Notes under the pieces: generated by a model
Database searches by the model: none
What the model saw: only the letters and a program-made list of their open reading frames with translations
Told to the model about the DNA's origin: nothing
NCBI GenBank assembly: GCA_030374765.1
Contig: JARGXX010000113.1
Coordinates: 868,001 to 932,000 of the forward strand
Reading direction: 5' to 3'
Source: Agarophyton chilense
Lineage: Eukaryota > Rhodophyta > Florideophyceae > Gracilariales > Gracilariaceae
Length of the DNA stretch: 64,000 nucleotides
Made by a program: the position numbers and the translations under genes
Shown here: one piece after another, positions 10,065 to 20,764 of the stretch
Layout: each line of letters opens with the position of its first letter
Position numbering within the stretch: the stretch's first letter is position 1

Positions 10065-13000
10065 GGCGTCTTCTAAGCCGGAGTTGAAGACGCCCGAGGC
10101 GCTCCAGCTTCGCTCCCCAGCTGTGACAATCTTTTCAAGGAAAACAGCTGACACCGACGTTAACTCGGGATACTTTAGTGTCCTCCGTCGCCCGTGGATA
10201 CGGTCCCGTAATCTCCGTATTCCGGATCGAGTTATGGTAATGGCCAAGCGGAATTATAAAGTATTCGCCGACTTCGGCCTGTCCAACCAGTTTATGGTGC
10301 GTCAAATATCTGTCCTGGATACAGGAGCCGCTCCTAACTTAATTCATGTGGAATTGTTACCCCCGCTGCTCCGGGTCCAAGTTAGTACCGGTCCACGTTT
10401 GGATATCGCCGATGCGAACAACAACCCGCTACGGACACTGGGTACAATTTCCCTCATGGTGAGGTTAGGCTCCTATCTCGTTCAAGTGGAGTTTATTGTA
10501 TGCAAGTCACTTGCAGCACCAGTCATACTGGGTTGTGACTTTTGCGACCGCTTCGGGGAAGCCATCCGTCCTCGGAATAGAACTGTGGAACTCGAAGACG
10601 GGTCTACGATCCCAATCGTTCGTAAACCCTTACAGGGAGCAGCGCGAACACGCGTCCCTCTCCCCGTCGCGCAGAAATCTGTGAAGAAGGACCCGGTGTC
10701 TACACGGGTAAAGGTTGCGAAGTCAGTGGCTATCCCGCCAGAAACCCAGGTTTGGGTCACAGTTGTTACCAAGCAAATTGGTGTGCATGTGGTAAAACCG
10801 AACCCGTCTCTGTATACGCGGCGTCAACTCGCCCTTGCGAATGGGGTTGTCTCCGTGGAACCGGATAAACCTTTCAAGGTTTTGGTAGCCAACTTTGGAA
10901 AGACAACGCAGCATTTGGTCAAACACCAGATCCTGGGTTCTGTTCTTCCCCACCCGCATGCGGTCGTACCTACAAAGATCTCTATCGCAGAGGTCCTTGG
11001 TGTGGGGGACCCTAAGGAGGGGGAGGACACTGCCGAAACCGCGGAAGACGGTGAGCATACGACTGCAGCTCCACACGCTGAACACTTTAAACCTCAGGAG
11101 GTTACGGCCCCTATCACAGGAGCAGACCAGACGGATCCTGTTCAGGAATTGGGAATATGGGATCTCAACCATGTACCCGCATCTCATCGGGAGAAGCTGA
11201 GGCACATGCTTCCTGAATTTACCCCCATGTGGGATGGTTCCCTTGGAACTATTGGGATTACAGAACACCGCATCGACTTGTTACCGAACACTCGGCCTAT
11301 TGCCCAACACCCTTACAGGGCTGGACCGAAAGCTCGGGAAGAGGAGAAATCTCAGGTGGAGAAGATGCTTAAAGCGGGCGTAATTGAACCTGCCCAGTCC
11401 GCTTGGGCCTCACCAGTGGTGTTAGTTCCGAAACCGGATGGATCGTGGCGTTTCTGCATCGATTACAGACGCCTGAACGAGGTAATCATTAAGAATGTGT
11501 ACCCGATCCCTCGGATGGACGAATACATCGACTCCCTTGGGAGCGCTACTGTTTTCTCTACCCTCGACGCCAATTCGGGCTACTGGCAAGTCCCTATTAG
11601 GGAGGAAGATCGAGAAAAAACGGCTTTCGTGTGTCATCAAGGACTTTTACGATTCCGGAGGATGCCTTTTGGGTTGACAAATGCCCCCGCAACGTTTCAA
11701 CGGGCGATAGACATTCTGTTGGCTCCCTTCAAGTGGAGGACGTGTCTAGTGTATTTAGACGACATTATTGTCTTCTCCAACAACCTGGATGATCACCTCG
11801 AACATGTCAGGGACGTAATGAAGATACTCCGCGACGCGGGAATCACCTTGAAACTCAAGAAGTGCGAGTTTTTCACCGATTCGGTTGAATATCTGGGTCA
11901 TATCATCCGTCCCGGACAGCTTTCAATCGATGAAGTACGAGTGAAATCCTTGAAGGAAGCAAAACACCCGAAAACTCAAACGGAGTTGCGATCCTTCTTA
12001 GGTCTGTGTAACGTGTATCGCCGATTCGTCCCGAACTTTGCGGATATTGCCACCCCCCTCAACAGGCTCCTGACGAAGGGACAACCAGTTGAACTGGAAT
12101 CTTTTGGCGACGCGGAAGCGTCTGCCTTCACGGCACTGGTGAATGCCGTAACATCACCGCCAATCTTGGCTCTACCCAATCCTGGGCTCCCTTACGAAGT
12201 GGACACCGATGCTAGTGCAAACCAAGTAGGGTGTGCACTGTTCCAATCCTCTGAGGATGGTGAACGTCACCCTATTGGGTACTGGTCACGTTCTTTGAAT
12301 GTCCATGAAAGGAACTACTCGGTCTCCGAGAAAGAATGTTTAGCCGTCGTGTGGGCCTTAGCTACACTTCGCCCCTATCTGATGGGTACTCGTTTCAAAG
12401 TCCATACGGACCACGCATGCTTGCGTTGGCTCCTGGAGATCTCCGAACCCTCGGACCGCCTTATGCGCTGGCGTCTCCGACTGTCGGAATTCGACTTTGA
12501 GATCCTGTACAAGAAAGGGAAGCTGAACACTCAGGCTGATGCACTATCCCGCTTGGGAACAACAGCGGAAACGGAACCCTACGAGGACGATGACATCCCA
12601 TGCTTTATGGTATCGGACCTCGAGGGAGGAGCTCAACCGCTGACGGATGATGTTTGTGACGAAATACTCGTCAACGAGAGTCTGGATTCGCCGACCGGCT
12701 CTTTTATACCTATCTCTCCAGAGGAGATGATACGCGAGCAACAGCTCGACCCATTCTGTACACGGATTCGGGCTCGCCTCAACGGAGGATTTCAGTTACC
12801 TTTCGAGGACGACGATCAGGGTTACCTAATCAGGACCGTTGGACCTCGCCCGAGGATAGTGGTGCCGCACACCCTACAACAGAGGGTATTACACCTCACT
12901 CACTATTTGAAGGTTGGCGCCCACCCCGGGGGAAGAAAACTGTACCTCACGTTGAGAAGGGACTTTTACTGGCCGGCAATGGCATTCGATTGTTACGCCG

Positions 13001-14184
13001 TCAGACGGGCCTGCGCCAATTGCGCCAAGAATGACGTCAAACTTCGGAAGCACTCTAAGAAGTTGACGCTGTTCCCGGCACGGGCTTCACTCGAATTCGT
13101 GGCCATAGACATCCTAGGGGAGTTTATCAGAACGCCCCGAGGTCATCGGTATCTGCTTGTCATTTCTGACAGATTCTCTAAGTTAACGACAACTGTGCCG
13201 CTGAAGCGGATCACCGCCGCTACCGTCGCGCAAGCGTTCGTGACCCATTGGGTATTCGTATATGGACCGCCGGTGCAGTTGTTATCCGACAACGGAGGGC
13301 AATTCGCATCAAAGTTCTTTCCGGATGTATGTCGAATCCTTGATGTAAGGAATTTATTTGTTACTACGTATCACCCTCAGGGGAATGGCCAGGTGGCGAG
13401 GTTTAACCGCACGATACTCAACGCTTTGAGATCGTATGTTGCGGATCACCCCAAAAATTGGGACTTGTACACAGACGCTATCACGTATGCATACAACACC
13501 CAGGTACATCGGGTTACATCTTTATCCCCATTCGAACTGGTACTGTCGAGGCCACCGCCGCCGGTCGCCATCGAGGCTCAACCGACGCTGTCGACGTACC
13601 CGTAACCGGGATTGTACCGAGAAGCCTGGAAGGAGTGGCTTACGAAGATGGTGCCGATAGCCCGGAAAGCAATGGACAACGCTCAACGCGCCTACAAGAA
13701 GGACTTTGACAATCGGGTTCGCAAACCTCTACCTCAGGTGGAGCCCGACGACTTCGTCCTCCTTCGAAAGGAATACTACAATCCTGAAAAGGAACGTAGG
13801 CACAAGCTTTCGCCAAGTGTGGACGGACCCTATCGGGTGGTTTCTGTAGACCCGGACACGGTGGTATTGGATATCGCTAACCGCCACGAACAGATCTCCA
13901 CGGACCGCATCACACGAGCGCCCAACCCAAATGTGGAAGTGGTGTCGGCACCAACGCCCTCCACAGGGGATGATTCAACGAAAGTTAACCCGTCAGGCGG
14001 AGATTCGAACACCCGCCCCGTTATACTTCCGCACCCGGAACGTGGTTTAACCGACCTACCGGAAACTTCGGATATTCCCGAACCTGGGCCCGCTCCCTCA
14101 AGGGCCCAGCCAACGAACTCTTACAGAGTTACTCCCCCACCGGAGGTAGTCAAGCCTCCTGGCTCTCCGCCTAAGGAGGGGTAG
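10042..14184 (+). mobile_element. Element B pol region
   Basis: Ty3/gypsy pol in the order protease, RT, RNase H, integrase. The protease motif LDTGAAPN lies near 10,315. RT has VLVPKPDGSWRFCIDYRRLN near 11,430 and YLDDIIVFS near 11,755. RNase H has VDTDAS near 12,200 and SEKECLAVVW near 12,330. The integrase zinc region is near 12,900-13,030, and its core has DNGGQFASKFF and YHPQGNGQ near 13,290-13,390. A C-terminal domain with an RKEYYNPEKERRHKLS-type GPY/F-like segment follows near 13,770. Mostly open, with a small number of breaks. Confidence 0.9.
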
Positions 14185-14681
14185 GAGGACTTAGTTCCTT
14201 CGCAGGACGATGTTTCGGCGTCAGCCAGTCGCCCTAACAGGGAACCTAGTTCTCACAGTGAGACGGCGAGCCCGACCGAGCCGGCGACAGAGAAATCACA
14301 ACCCCAGCATATGGGTAGCGACATCACCGCCGACCCAGCCGAGCACGACGTCAGAAAGGATGACGAAAACCCGCCTAGGGAGAGTCGTGTGGAGAACTCC
14401 GCACCCGGAACGCCTACAGAGCCGACGATCACCCGCCGCCGCGGAAGAGACACTGAGGTGTCGCACACTCAAACCCCGCTTTCTCGGGAACGAGCTGTGT
14501 CAGCGGACCCGCACGGGGAAGATCTCGACGACGAGGTTGACCAAATTTGGCTCTCCGTTATGGAATGGGAATAGGAACTCCTATGGAGACACTGGAACCC
14601 TCAGGAATGGGAAAGAAATGAGCAAGACCCGTCGGGGACAGCTCAGGAGAGTGCTAGCGCGTGCCGAAAGCGCCACCTCAC

Positions 14682-14842
14682 ATCCGCTTGCGGAGTGGCA
14701 ACTGGCGCCCGCGCAGTTATGTGGCACACGTCGAATGGCACCGAGCCAATGAAAAGGCTCTGACGACCAACCGTCGCGCAACCCGCCTCACTGAGCCAAT
14801 CAAAAGGCTCTGACGAGCAACCGTCGCGCAAATCGCCTCCGT
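14682..14842 (+). repeat. short repeats in the element B integrase tail region
   Basis: Two roughly 50-bp tandem units, each with gccaat(g/c)aaaaggctctg then caaccgtcgcgcaa, occupy about 14,742-14,842. Just upstream, 14,682-14,716 repeats a 35-bp stretch found at 15,957-15,990 in the antisense ORF (tccgcttgcggagtggcaac). Confidence 0.7.
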
Positions 14843-15199
14843 CGCACGGCGCGTTGCACAAGAGCAACCTTCGTCCCCGTAGCTCGGGTTGACGTTGAAG
14901 TCTCACCCCCCTGAGATTGGAGACGCTACTGCGTCGCGGTTTCTCAACCGTCAGGGAATCTAAGAACACTGTTGTTATCGGTAAGATCTCAGCTTTAAGA
15001 AGAATCCAAAACTGGGCCGTTTTGACTCCGTAGACGGAAGTTGCAACGTAGCCCACAGGCCACTCGGCGCCGTTTGGACGAAGTGCTGAGACCCGCTCGC
15101 AACACGGAAAAGAACCCACCGGGGGTGTGTCTAGACCCTACGTTGACACCCTTAAGGGAACTAGAGCGTTCCAAGATGGAAGAGAAGCCCGAACAGGGA

Positions 15200-15415
15200 A
15201 AAATGTACCCGCAGGAATTCGTTATCCATCGCATCGTGCGTCACATCTACACCCCCGAGGGAGAAGTTCGCTCCCAAGTCCGATGGTACGGATTCTCGCC
15301 TGATGAGGATACAGTGAAACCCATTGAGCACCTTCCGAGGTCTAAGGTTTTATCCTATCACCGACGCGCTCGGGTAACCTTGCCTCCAAATCTGGATCGT
15401 GCCCAAGTCGGGTAA
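15200..15415 (+). mobile_element. Element B chromodomain
   Basis: Reads as a chromodomain: EFVIHRIVRHIY, a short turn with charged residues, QVRWYGFSPDEDT, then PIEHL. Chromodomains at the integrase C-terminus define the chromovirus clade of Ty3/gypsy and help target chromatin. Element E has a matching copy near 47,840-47,960. Confidence 0.8.
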
Positions 15416-15584
15416 GCCACCACGGGAACTGTTGTGGATGGGACCTCGAAGTGAGGAAGATGTTGGACCTCTGAAGAGGAATTGAGGAGAGTATCCCGAA
15501 GAACACGTATTGAGAGGGAAGGTCTACTGGCCCTCGGCCTAGCGCCGTTAACCGGGGAACACAACACCGGTTATCGGGACAGTT

Positions 15585-15760
15585 TATAATGAAAAAGGAC
15601 AAGAAGACCCACGAAGTGGAGAAGAAGATTAAGAAGAAGATTGGACCCTAGGAAGGGAAGAAGTTGAAGTCGAAGACGAAGAAGATCCTAAGAAGGAAGA
15701 AGATGAAGTAGAAATTAAGATCCTAGGAAGGAAGAAGAAAAGAAGTTATGCAAATATCAG
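15585..15760 (+). repeat. purine-rich degenerate tandem repeat in element B
   Basis: Almost pure A/G on the plus strand, with three imperfect units built around a cctaggaaggaagaag-like core and spaced about 45-60 bp. It separates the chromodomain from the end of the antisense ORF. Could be an internal polypurine tract or a simple spacer. Confidence 0.6.
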
Positions 15761-15812
15761 AAGTTTACTATTGTCGCCAAGCTATGGACTCTACAATTGC
15801 CCGAAGGCGGAA

Positions 15813-17669
15813 CTACGGAAAGCCCGAGGAGGGACCCGCCCCACCGTTGGGATTCTGACCCTGATGGTACGCCGAGGCGAAAGCCGACATCTGGCTCACA
15901 TCCGTCATACCCGGGGGAATCGGAATGCCTGCGTTCACGAGGTCTTGTCGCACACTATCCGCTTGCGGAGTGGCAACCGGCGCCTGCGCAAGGGTGTTCA
16001 CACCCCACCCGGGGGGAGCAGATGGACCGCCACCGGATGCATTCGCCGCCGCAGCTGAGGTCGTTCCCACTGGTTGGAAGGGTGCAGATGGCTCCACAGG
16101 GAGTACTCCACTAGGAGCTGGCACTTCGTTATCCAACGCTGGATCGTCCAGGTCTACTGGAGGCTCGTACTCGTAATCGTCGGTATAAATGAACCCCGTC
16201 GGGTGTCCCACCGGCATCGGTCGAGGCGAGTCAATCAGCGCCCGTGCTTGCGCCGCGCTGATGCGAACCCCTTCGAAGGGATTGTAATAGACCCAGTTAC
16301 CGGAGCCCGGATTGTACCGGCCAGGAGACTTGTCTCGCGCGGATCCTTCCCCTGCGGGCTGATTTGCCACTGGAACTCGATCCCATTGGGTGTTGTCGAT
16401 CACGTCCAAGATTGGATACAGGTCCTGCACGTTGCTGGCCGAACCCAACGCTGGGACAAGGTCGATCTGACGCATGATGGTCCGTAGCATCGGAGGAATA
16501 TACCAGATACGGAAATGGTCATGAGCATCCCAGAGGAGGTGCGCCGCTACGCGGGCTGCCCACTCGGCTGCAACGAGGGCCCAGTATCCCGAGTTCGGGT
16601 CGTGCATCAAACGAGACCCGATATAGTAGATGCACGGGGGCAGTTCAGCAAAGCACCCTCGGGGGACCTCGACTTTACTCCACCAAGCTGGAAGGGGCAC
16701 GAATCGCCCAACCTTCGCCGTGTTACGGATACGCTCCAGTTCCACGTGAGGATACGGGACAAGGAACCCGAAACGGGAGCGCGAGCGGCGCTCGAAGCGC
16801 ACGCGTCGATCGAACCCATACTGGGTAAACTGCCGTTGGAGGTACCTGAATTCAGCCCGAAGGATGGGACGACTCCATTGGAGCATATCTTCTCGGAGAG
16901 GAAAACCCGGTCCGCGGAACTCGGCTTCGGGAAAGGCTGCCAGGTTATCCCCGTAGGAGACCTCACCGTACGTGCGGTAATAGCCGACGTCGAACCCGTA
17001 TTCCGGGGGAACCAGATGGTCAAAGCGTGACCTCTCCAATCGCTGGTAGGCCAGAGCCGCCATCGCTGCGCGCGCCTTGTCCAGGGACTCCCCGCGACTG
17101 CGGTATAGATAATGAGGCTCTATGGCTACCCGCGCCCTCCAATCGGGAGAACGTACAACCTCAACAGGTAGGCCACCCGGCAATAAGCCGTCCTCCACGT
17201 AGGAGTCGATGAGCTCATCGTCGCGAACCGCTGTCGGATGGAACCACGGAGCGCGGGAATATATCACCGGATCGGTAAGGGGACTCCACCTTCGAAAGGA
17301 TTCGTTTGAGATCCAACCTCTGGAGTTTGCTACCAAGGGCATCGCATGAGCGGAGTTCCACGCCACCGCGGTGATGTCCAAATTCTCCTGAGGATGTCGG
17401 TTGCCCGCCGAGGCGGAAGGTTCGATACCTGACGGAGCCGCATCCAAACCGGAGAAATATCCACCCTGCTGGGGAGCTTCGTTGTCCGCCGGCGCGGAGG
17501 CCGATGGCCCCGAGAGTGGGTTGATGACGTATGGGTTCATTCCCTTGAGAGGGCTAGTTGAAACCGCTGCTGCGAGAAGTTGCTTATCGCCGAAAGTCGG
17601 AGGAGTAGAAGAAAGTTGTACCGATGTGCCGGTTTTGTGGCGATCCTCAGAAGTGGTGAAGGACCCCAT
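15813..17669 (-). CDS. Element B antisense ORF, 618 residues, unknown function
   Basis: Whole open frame on the strand opposite to gag-pol, between pol and the 3' LTR; its ATG lies 80 bp from that LTR. Residues 1-140 are low-complexity (Ser/Pro/Ala/Gly). A conserved core follows: APWFHP near residue 150, an RAxVAxEPHYLYRS stretch, a YYRTYGEVSYGD region, an arginine-rich stretch (about 275-300), and a hydrophobic/aromatic stretch ending in WDAHDHFRIWYIPPM (about 375-400). After residue 500 it is Pro/Ala/Gly-rich. No transmembrane segment or known domain was recognised, so there is no support for calling it an envelope. Homologous sequence lies in the same place and orientation in element E (48,228-50,637) and partly in A. 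Antisense ORFs at this position are known in some plant Ty3/gypsy families such as Retand, Grande and RIRE2. Confidence 0.8.
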   Translation of the reverse strand: MGSFTTSEDRHKTGTSVQLSSTPPTFGDKQLLAAAVSTSPLKGMNPYVINPLSGPSASAPADNEAPQQGGYFSGLDAAPSGIEPSASAGNRHPQENLDITAVAWNSAHAMPLVANSRGWISNESFRRWSPLTDPVIYSRAPWFHPTAVRDDELIDSYVEDGLLPGGLPVEVVRSPDWRARVAIEPHYLYRSRGESLDKARAAMAALAYQRLERSRFDHLVPPEYGFDVGYYRTYGEVSYGDNLAAFPEAEFRGPGFPLREDMLQWSRPILRAEFRYLQRQFTQYGFDRRVRFERRSRSRFGFLVPYPHVELERIRNTAKVGRFVPLPAWWSKVEVPRGCFAELPPCIYYIGSRLMHDPNSGYWALVAAEWAARVAAHLLWDAHDHFRIWYIPPMLRTIMRQIDLVPALGSASNVQDLYPILDVIDNTQWDRVPVANQPAGEGSARDKSPGRYNPGSGNWVYYNPFEGVRISAAQARALIDSPRPMPVGHPTGFIYTDDYEYEPPVDLDDPALDNEVPAPSGVLPVEPSAPFQPVGTTSAAAANASGGGPSAPPGWGVNTLAQAPVATPQADSVRQDLVNAGIPIPPGMTDVSQMSAFASAYHQGQNPNGGAGPSSGFP

Positions 17670-17734
17670 TGGGAGAAGTATGTATAGTGATCGGAAAGCT
17701 AGACACCCGCGGCTCGGAATGTTCTTCCTCGTCT

Positions 17735-17748
17735 TAAGGAGGGGGAGA
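17735..17748 (+). promoter_or_regulatory. Element B polypurine tract
   Basis: TAAGGAGGGGGAGA directly precedes the 3' LTR, the normal plus-strand primer site. Element E has a matching aggagggggata at 50,811-50,822. Confidence 0.85.
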
Positions 17749-18662
17749 TGTAGAGCAACGCCCAGTTAGGGGATACTTGAAGATGCAACTCATAGAATGA
17801 GGATTGAACCCTCCGAGGGTTATGATTATGATCCCCTCTAAGGTGTGCTGAGGTGGCACTGTTTTCTGGTTATATTTCGCGTATAAGGGAAAATTCGGAT
17901 GGCCCATGGTTGGATTGGCCCCGTGATACACGTGGCTTAATTTTGGCACCGATTTTCGGATATTTGTAGAACGTTGGACTCTTGGGCCCTGACAGTTGGA
18001 TCTCCACGTGTATGGCCCTGAGCAGGTGTGCACTACTGTAGAGTTTAGTTAGTGGGCCCTACTTAGGGAGTTGAGATCTGACAGTCCGAAGCTCAAAGTA
18101 AATGGTAACCAAGGTTGGTCTTCGATACCTTTAGAGGTTCTTCGTCGCCATCGTTTCGGCCTTACAACCCGGAACGGGCTCTGGTTAGCAACGCCTGCGT
18201 AGGAACACGACTCCACTTGGAGAGTGCCCACGTTTGGGTTCCGTGCAACCACCCCCTTGGGACCGCTCAGACGACCTGCGTGCACGATACCCCGTGGGGG
18301 TTCTGCTTACTTGTTGCGTTCTTTTTGTGTTTCCTTTCGAGGACAGGTTTTCGCCCCTGTATTGGGTTTCTTTTGTTGTTTCGCCCCTTTTCTGGTTCTC
18401 GGGTCCGGTGCCTGTTAGTGCCCGACCCTCGCCCCGTTTTTCCTCTTCGCCGGATTTTCCCCCATTCTTTGGGATACCCATAGCCATTCCCGATCCAACG
18501 GTTTCTACCCCTCACCTCCGTCGGTACTGCCGGAATCCCCCGTGGGAGTTACACCCCACACTACGGGTGGAACGGAGGGCTCTGTCTCTGAGTCTGCCTC
18601 CCCCAGGGAGCAAGGCTTCGAACACCTTGAGAGCACTTCCCGTCGCCGGGTTTTTCTCCACA
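17749..18662 (+). repeat. Element B 3' LTR
   Basis: 914 bp, TGTAGAG to CTCCACA, about 98.6% identical to the 5' LTR by eye. It is followed by the target duplicate CCTAT (18,663-18,667) and then the interrupted gag of element A. Confidence 0.95.
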
Positions 18663-18667
18663 CCTAT

Positions 18668-19806
18668 TGTAGTCTACCTTTTGGTTAGTGGCCAGGTAGT
18701 TGCGTATCTGGGAACGGATCGCTTTGTCGACCTTGTCGGCAAATAGCAACTTTAACCTAGAGGTAGTGAACACATTACCACAACGTGTTTCCAGATTCCA
18801 CAGCGCGAACGAAAACTCCAATTAGGTTTGCCCAGACCTTTGATGGTAGGCTAGGACTTCCGAGTATTCCTCTTGGATAACCTCATCGGTGGCGTATGTT
18901 TCCAAAAGGAAATTGACCACTTCTGGGCATGACTCCAACATCTCTGTGCGATCCTCATCCATCGCTAAGGTATTGCCGCGGAGCCTACCCTGCAGCCAGT
19001 AGTATGCTTGTCCTTTCAGGTAAAACTGAAATAGCCACATAGCAGCGCCCTCGGAAAAACCATTTTGGTCATATGAAAGCTTGAACTCCTGTAGAAACTC
19101 AATCACCGCAATAGGATCCGTACCTGTGAAGGTGGTGTCACCCATTAGGAAGCTGAGCTTCTTGTGGTGCTTAGTAATCTTCTGAGCAACCTCTTGGGTG
19201 TATTCAGAAGACTTTTTCATCAACCGATAACTCCTGTAATCAACTGCTTTGGTGAACATATCGTTCAACGGTTGGTGCACCTCCAGGTCCATTTCGGTGT
19301 CCGTCTCAGAGTCGGGCGACTCATTGTATCGCTTCTTACCCTTTCGGTTTTTTTCAACGACTTCTTCGTCGACCTGTTCGGTTTCTTCTCGTTCTTACCT
19401 TTACAGTTATCATCCGACGATGAACTCGTATCGGAACTGGAGTCTGACGAGTCGGGGTCTGAATCATCCTCTCGATTTTTTCCCCTCTTCGTACTCCGCT
19501 TCCTCCCTTTTCGGTTTCTTCGTCGCTCATCCAACGAGTCAGACGAATCGTCCTTGCGACCAACTCCATGAGTATCCTTTTGAACGAAACCAGAAATTGG
19601 TGGCAGATAAATGTATTGAGGGTCTACCTTCTCCGATACCTCTTGACTCTGCCTTGGACCTTTTAGGTACTCACAATCAGTAAGTAAGTGTTTGGAATGG
19701 GTGGAATGACCCATTTGCCCGGAGCTGCATGGCCAATCTTCCCGCGCATCCATCACCTACAAGGCCAGTGTAGTATATGGACAACCTCAAAGGTCAGCCC
19801 TTCTGC
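18668..19806 (-). mobile_element. Element A, 5' portion: gag capsid region and 5' end
   Basis: Minus-strand gag of element A to the right of the B insertion. The first ATGs are at about 19,756 and 19,732, followed by a Ser/Asp/Lys-rich stretch (about 19,350-19,560). A capsid-like region (18,822-19,292) carries TFTGTDPIAVIEFLQEF, parallel to EFTGTDPILVLDFLARF in B. The recognisable element ends at about 19,806 (gcagaagg read on the minus strand), the same point where the copies at 1031 and 63,906 begin. No LTR lies beyond it. Fossil with at least one break here besides the B insertion. Confidence 0.75.
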
Positions 19807-20764
19807 AACTATAAGACATTTTTCTATACTGTGGACATTAGCTTTCAATTCCTGATAAAACAAGTATGAATACATCCAACAAACGTGTTCCCAGAACCTA
19901 ACAACTGAAAGGGAAACGTACTGCGAGGAGCAGCACTAGAAAATCAAACCACGGTTCCCTCCTTGCGATCGCATGTTGACAGAAGACCCGACAAGAGACC
20001 GCGGATATCCAAATACAATTTCACACTACCGAAGTTTATGTGAAATTTATGTGAATCTCCTTTCTAACAAGAAAAAAATTCAAGACAAAACATGTTAGGG
20101 TATAATGGGTATGCATATCTATACATGATGTAGGGTACTGAAAAGCAATTTCTTGAATAACCACAATGCTACTGTATCCCTGTTAGAAATTTCTATTTTT
20201 GGTGTCCATACGACCGATGATCTCATGTGAGGTCAATTGGCCTCATATAAGGCTATTTTTTATTTCTTTGTAATTAAGTAATAAATGATATCCAAAAGCT
20301 CTTCATAACTGGAACATATTGCCAAACACTCTTCCTTTGATGGCCTCAACATTTGGAGTATGCATTACTAGATGATTGAAAGAGATATCCCCTTTCGAAA
20401 TGGGTTGTTTTGGTCGTTTGGAGCCAAAAATATTTGGTTGTTTTTTTTGCGACTACTTAAGTTTGCTACACAAAAAGTTTATCGTTTTAAAGAAGAGTAT
20501 TAAAGCTCTGTTTGACTAGATTCCCGAGGCTTTTCCTCAACGATAAAGATGAATGGTTTTTAGTTTTGTTTTCTTCCTTTCTGCTCTAAATTTGAAAATT
20601 CATATCTGGAATGAATTTCAGTTACTTCTTAAGAGTAATTTTGGCCTCATATGAGGCCAAGCTGGCCTCAGGTGAGGCCATTTCTCCGGGCGTGTAGACA
20701 CTAGGAATACATCTCGCGGTCAGTCCGAACGGAACATTTTTATTGTCTTGGAGGATGCAGCCAG
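19807..20764. other. AT-rich intergenic region with a MITE-like palindrome pair
   Basis: No gene seen. Paired palindromes lie at 20,222-20,256 (tctcatgtgaggtc, then ggcctcatataaggct) and 20,643-20,680 (the perfect 16-bp ggcctcatatgaggcc, then ggcctcaggtgaggcc). They bracket about 420 bp of AT-rich DNA, as the ends of a small non-autonomous DNA transposon might. No clear target duplication was found. Confidence 0.4.
20738..20743 (-). terminator. poly(A) signal of the PDI-like gene
   Basis: AATAAA on the minus strand, about 22 bases after the stop codon at 20,765-20,767, implying a very short 3' UTR. Confidence 0.5.

Larger units (their letters stand above)
6868..18662 (+). mobile_element. Element B, near-complete Ty3/gypsy retrotransposon with antisense ORF
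   Basis: 11,795-bp element bounded by two 914-bp LTRs that start TG and end CA. A 5-bp target duplication CCTAT flanks it (6863-6867 and 18,663-18,667). Order: LTR, primer-binding site, gag, frameshift signal, pol, chromodomain, purine-rich spacer, opposite-strand ORF, polypurine tract, LTR. By eye the LTRs differ at about 13 of 914 sites (1.4%), so the insertion is recent. gag and the antisense ORF look whole; the pol-chromodomain part is broken in about two or three places. It sits inside the gag of element A. Confidence 0.95.

Noticed and set aside
15813-17669. antisense ORF of element B as an envelope gene
   Set aside because: No signal peptide or membrane segment was seen, and it reads from the opposite strand.
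19807-20221. 5' LTR of element A beyond its gag start
   Set aside because: The sequence shows no similarity to the regions upstream of the two other family-A copies.
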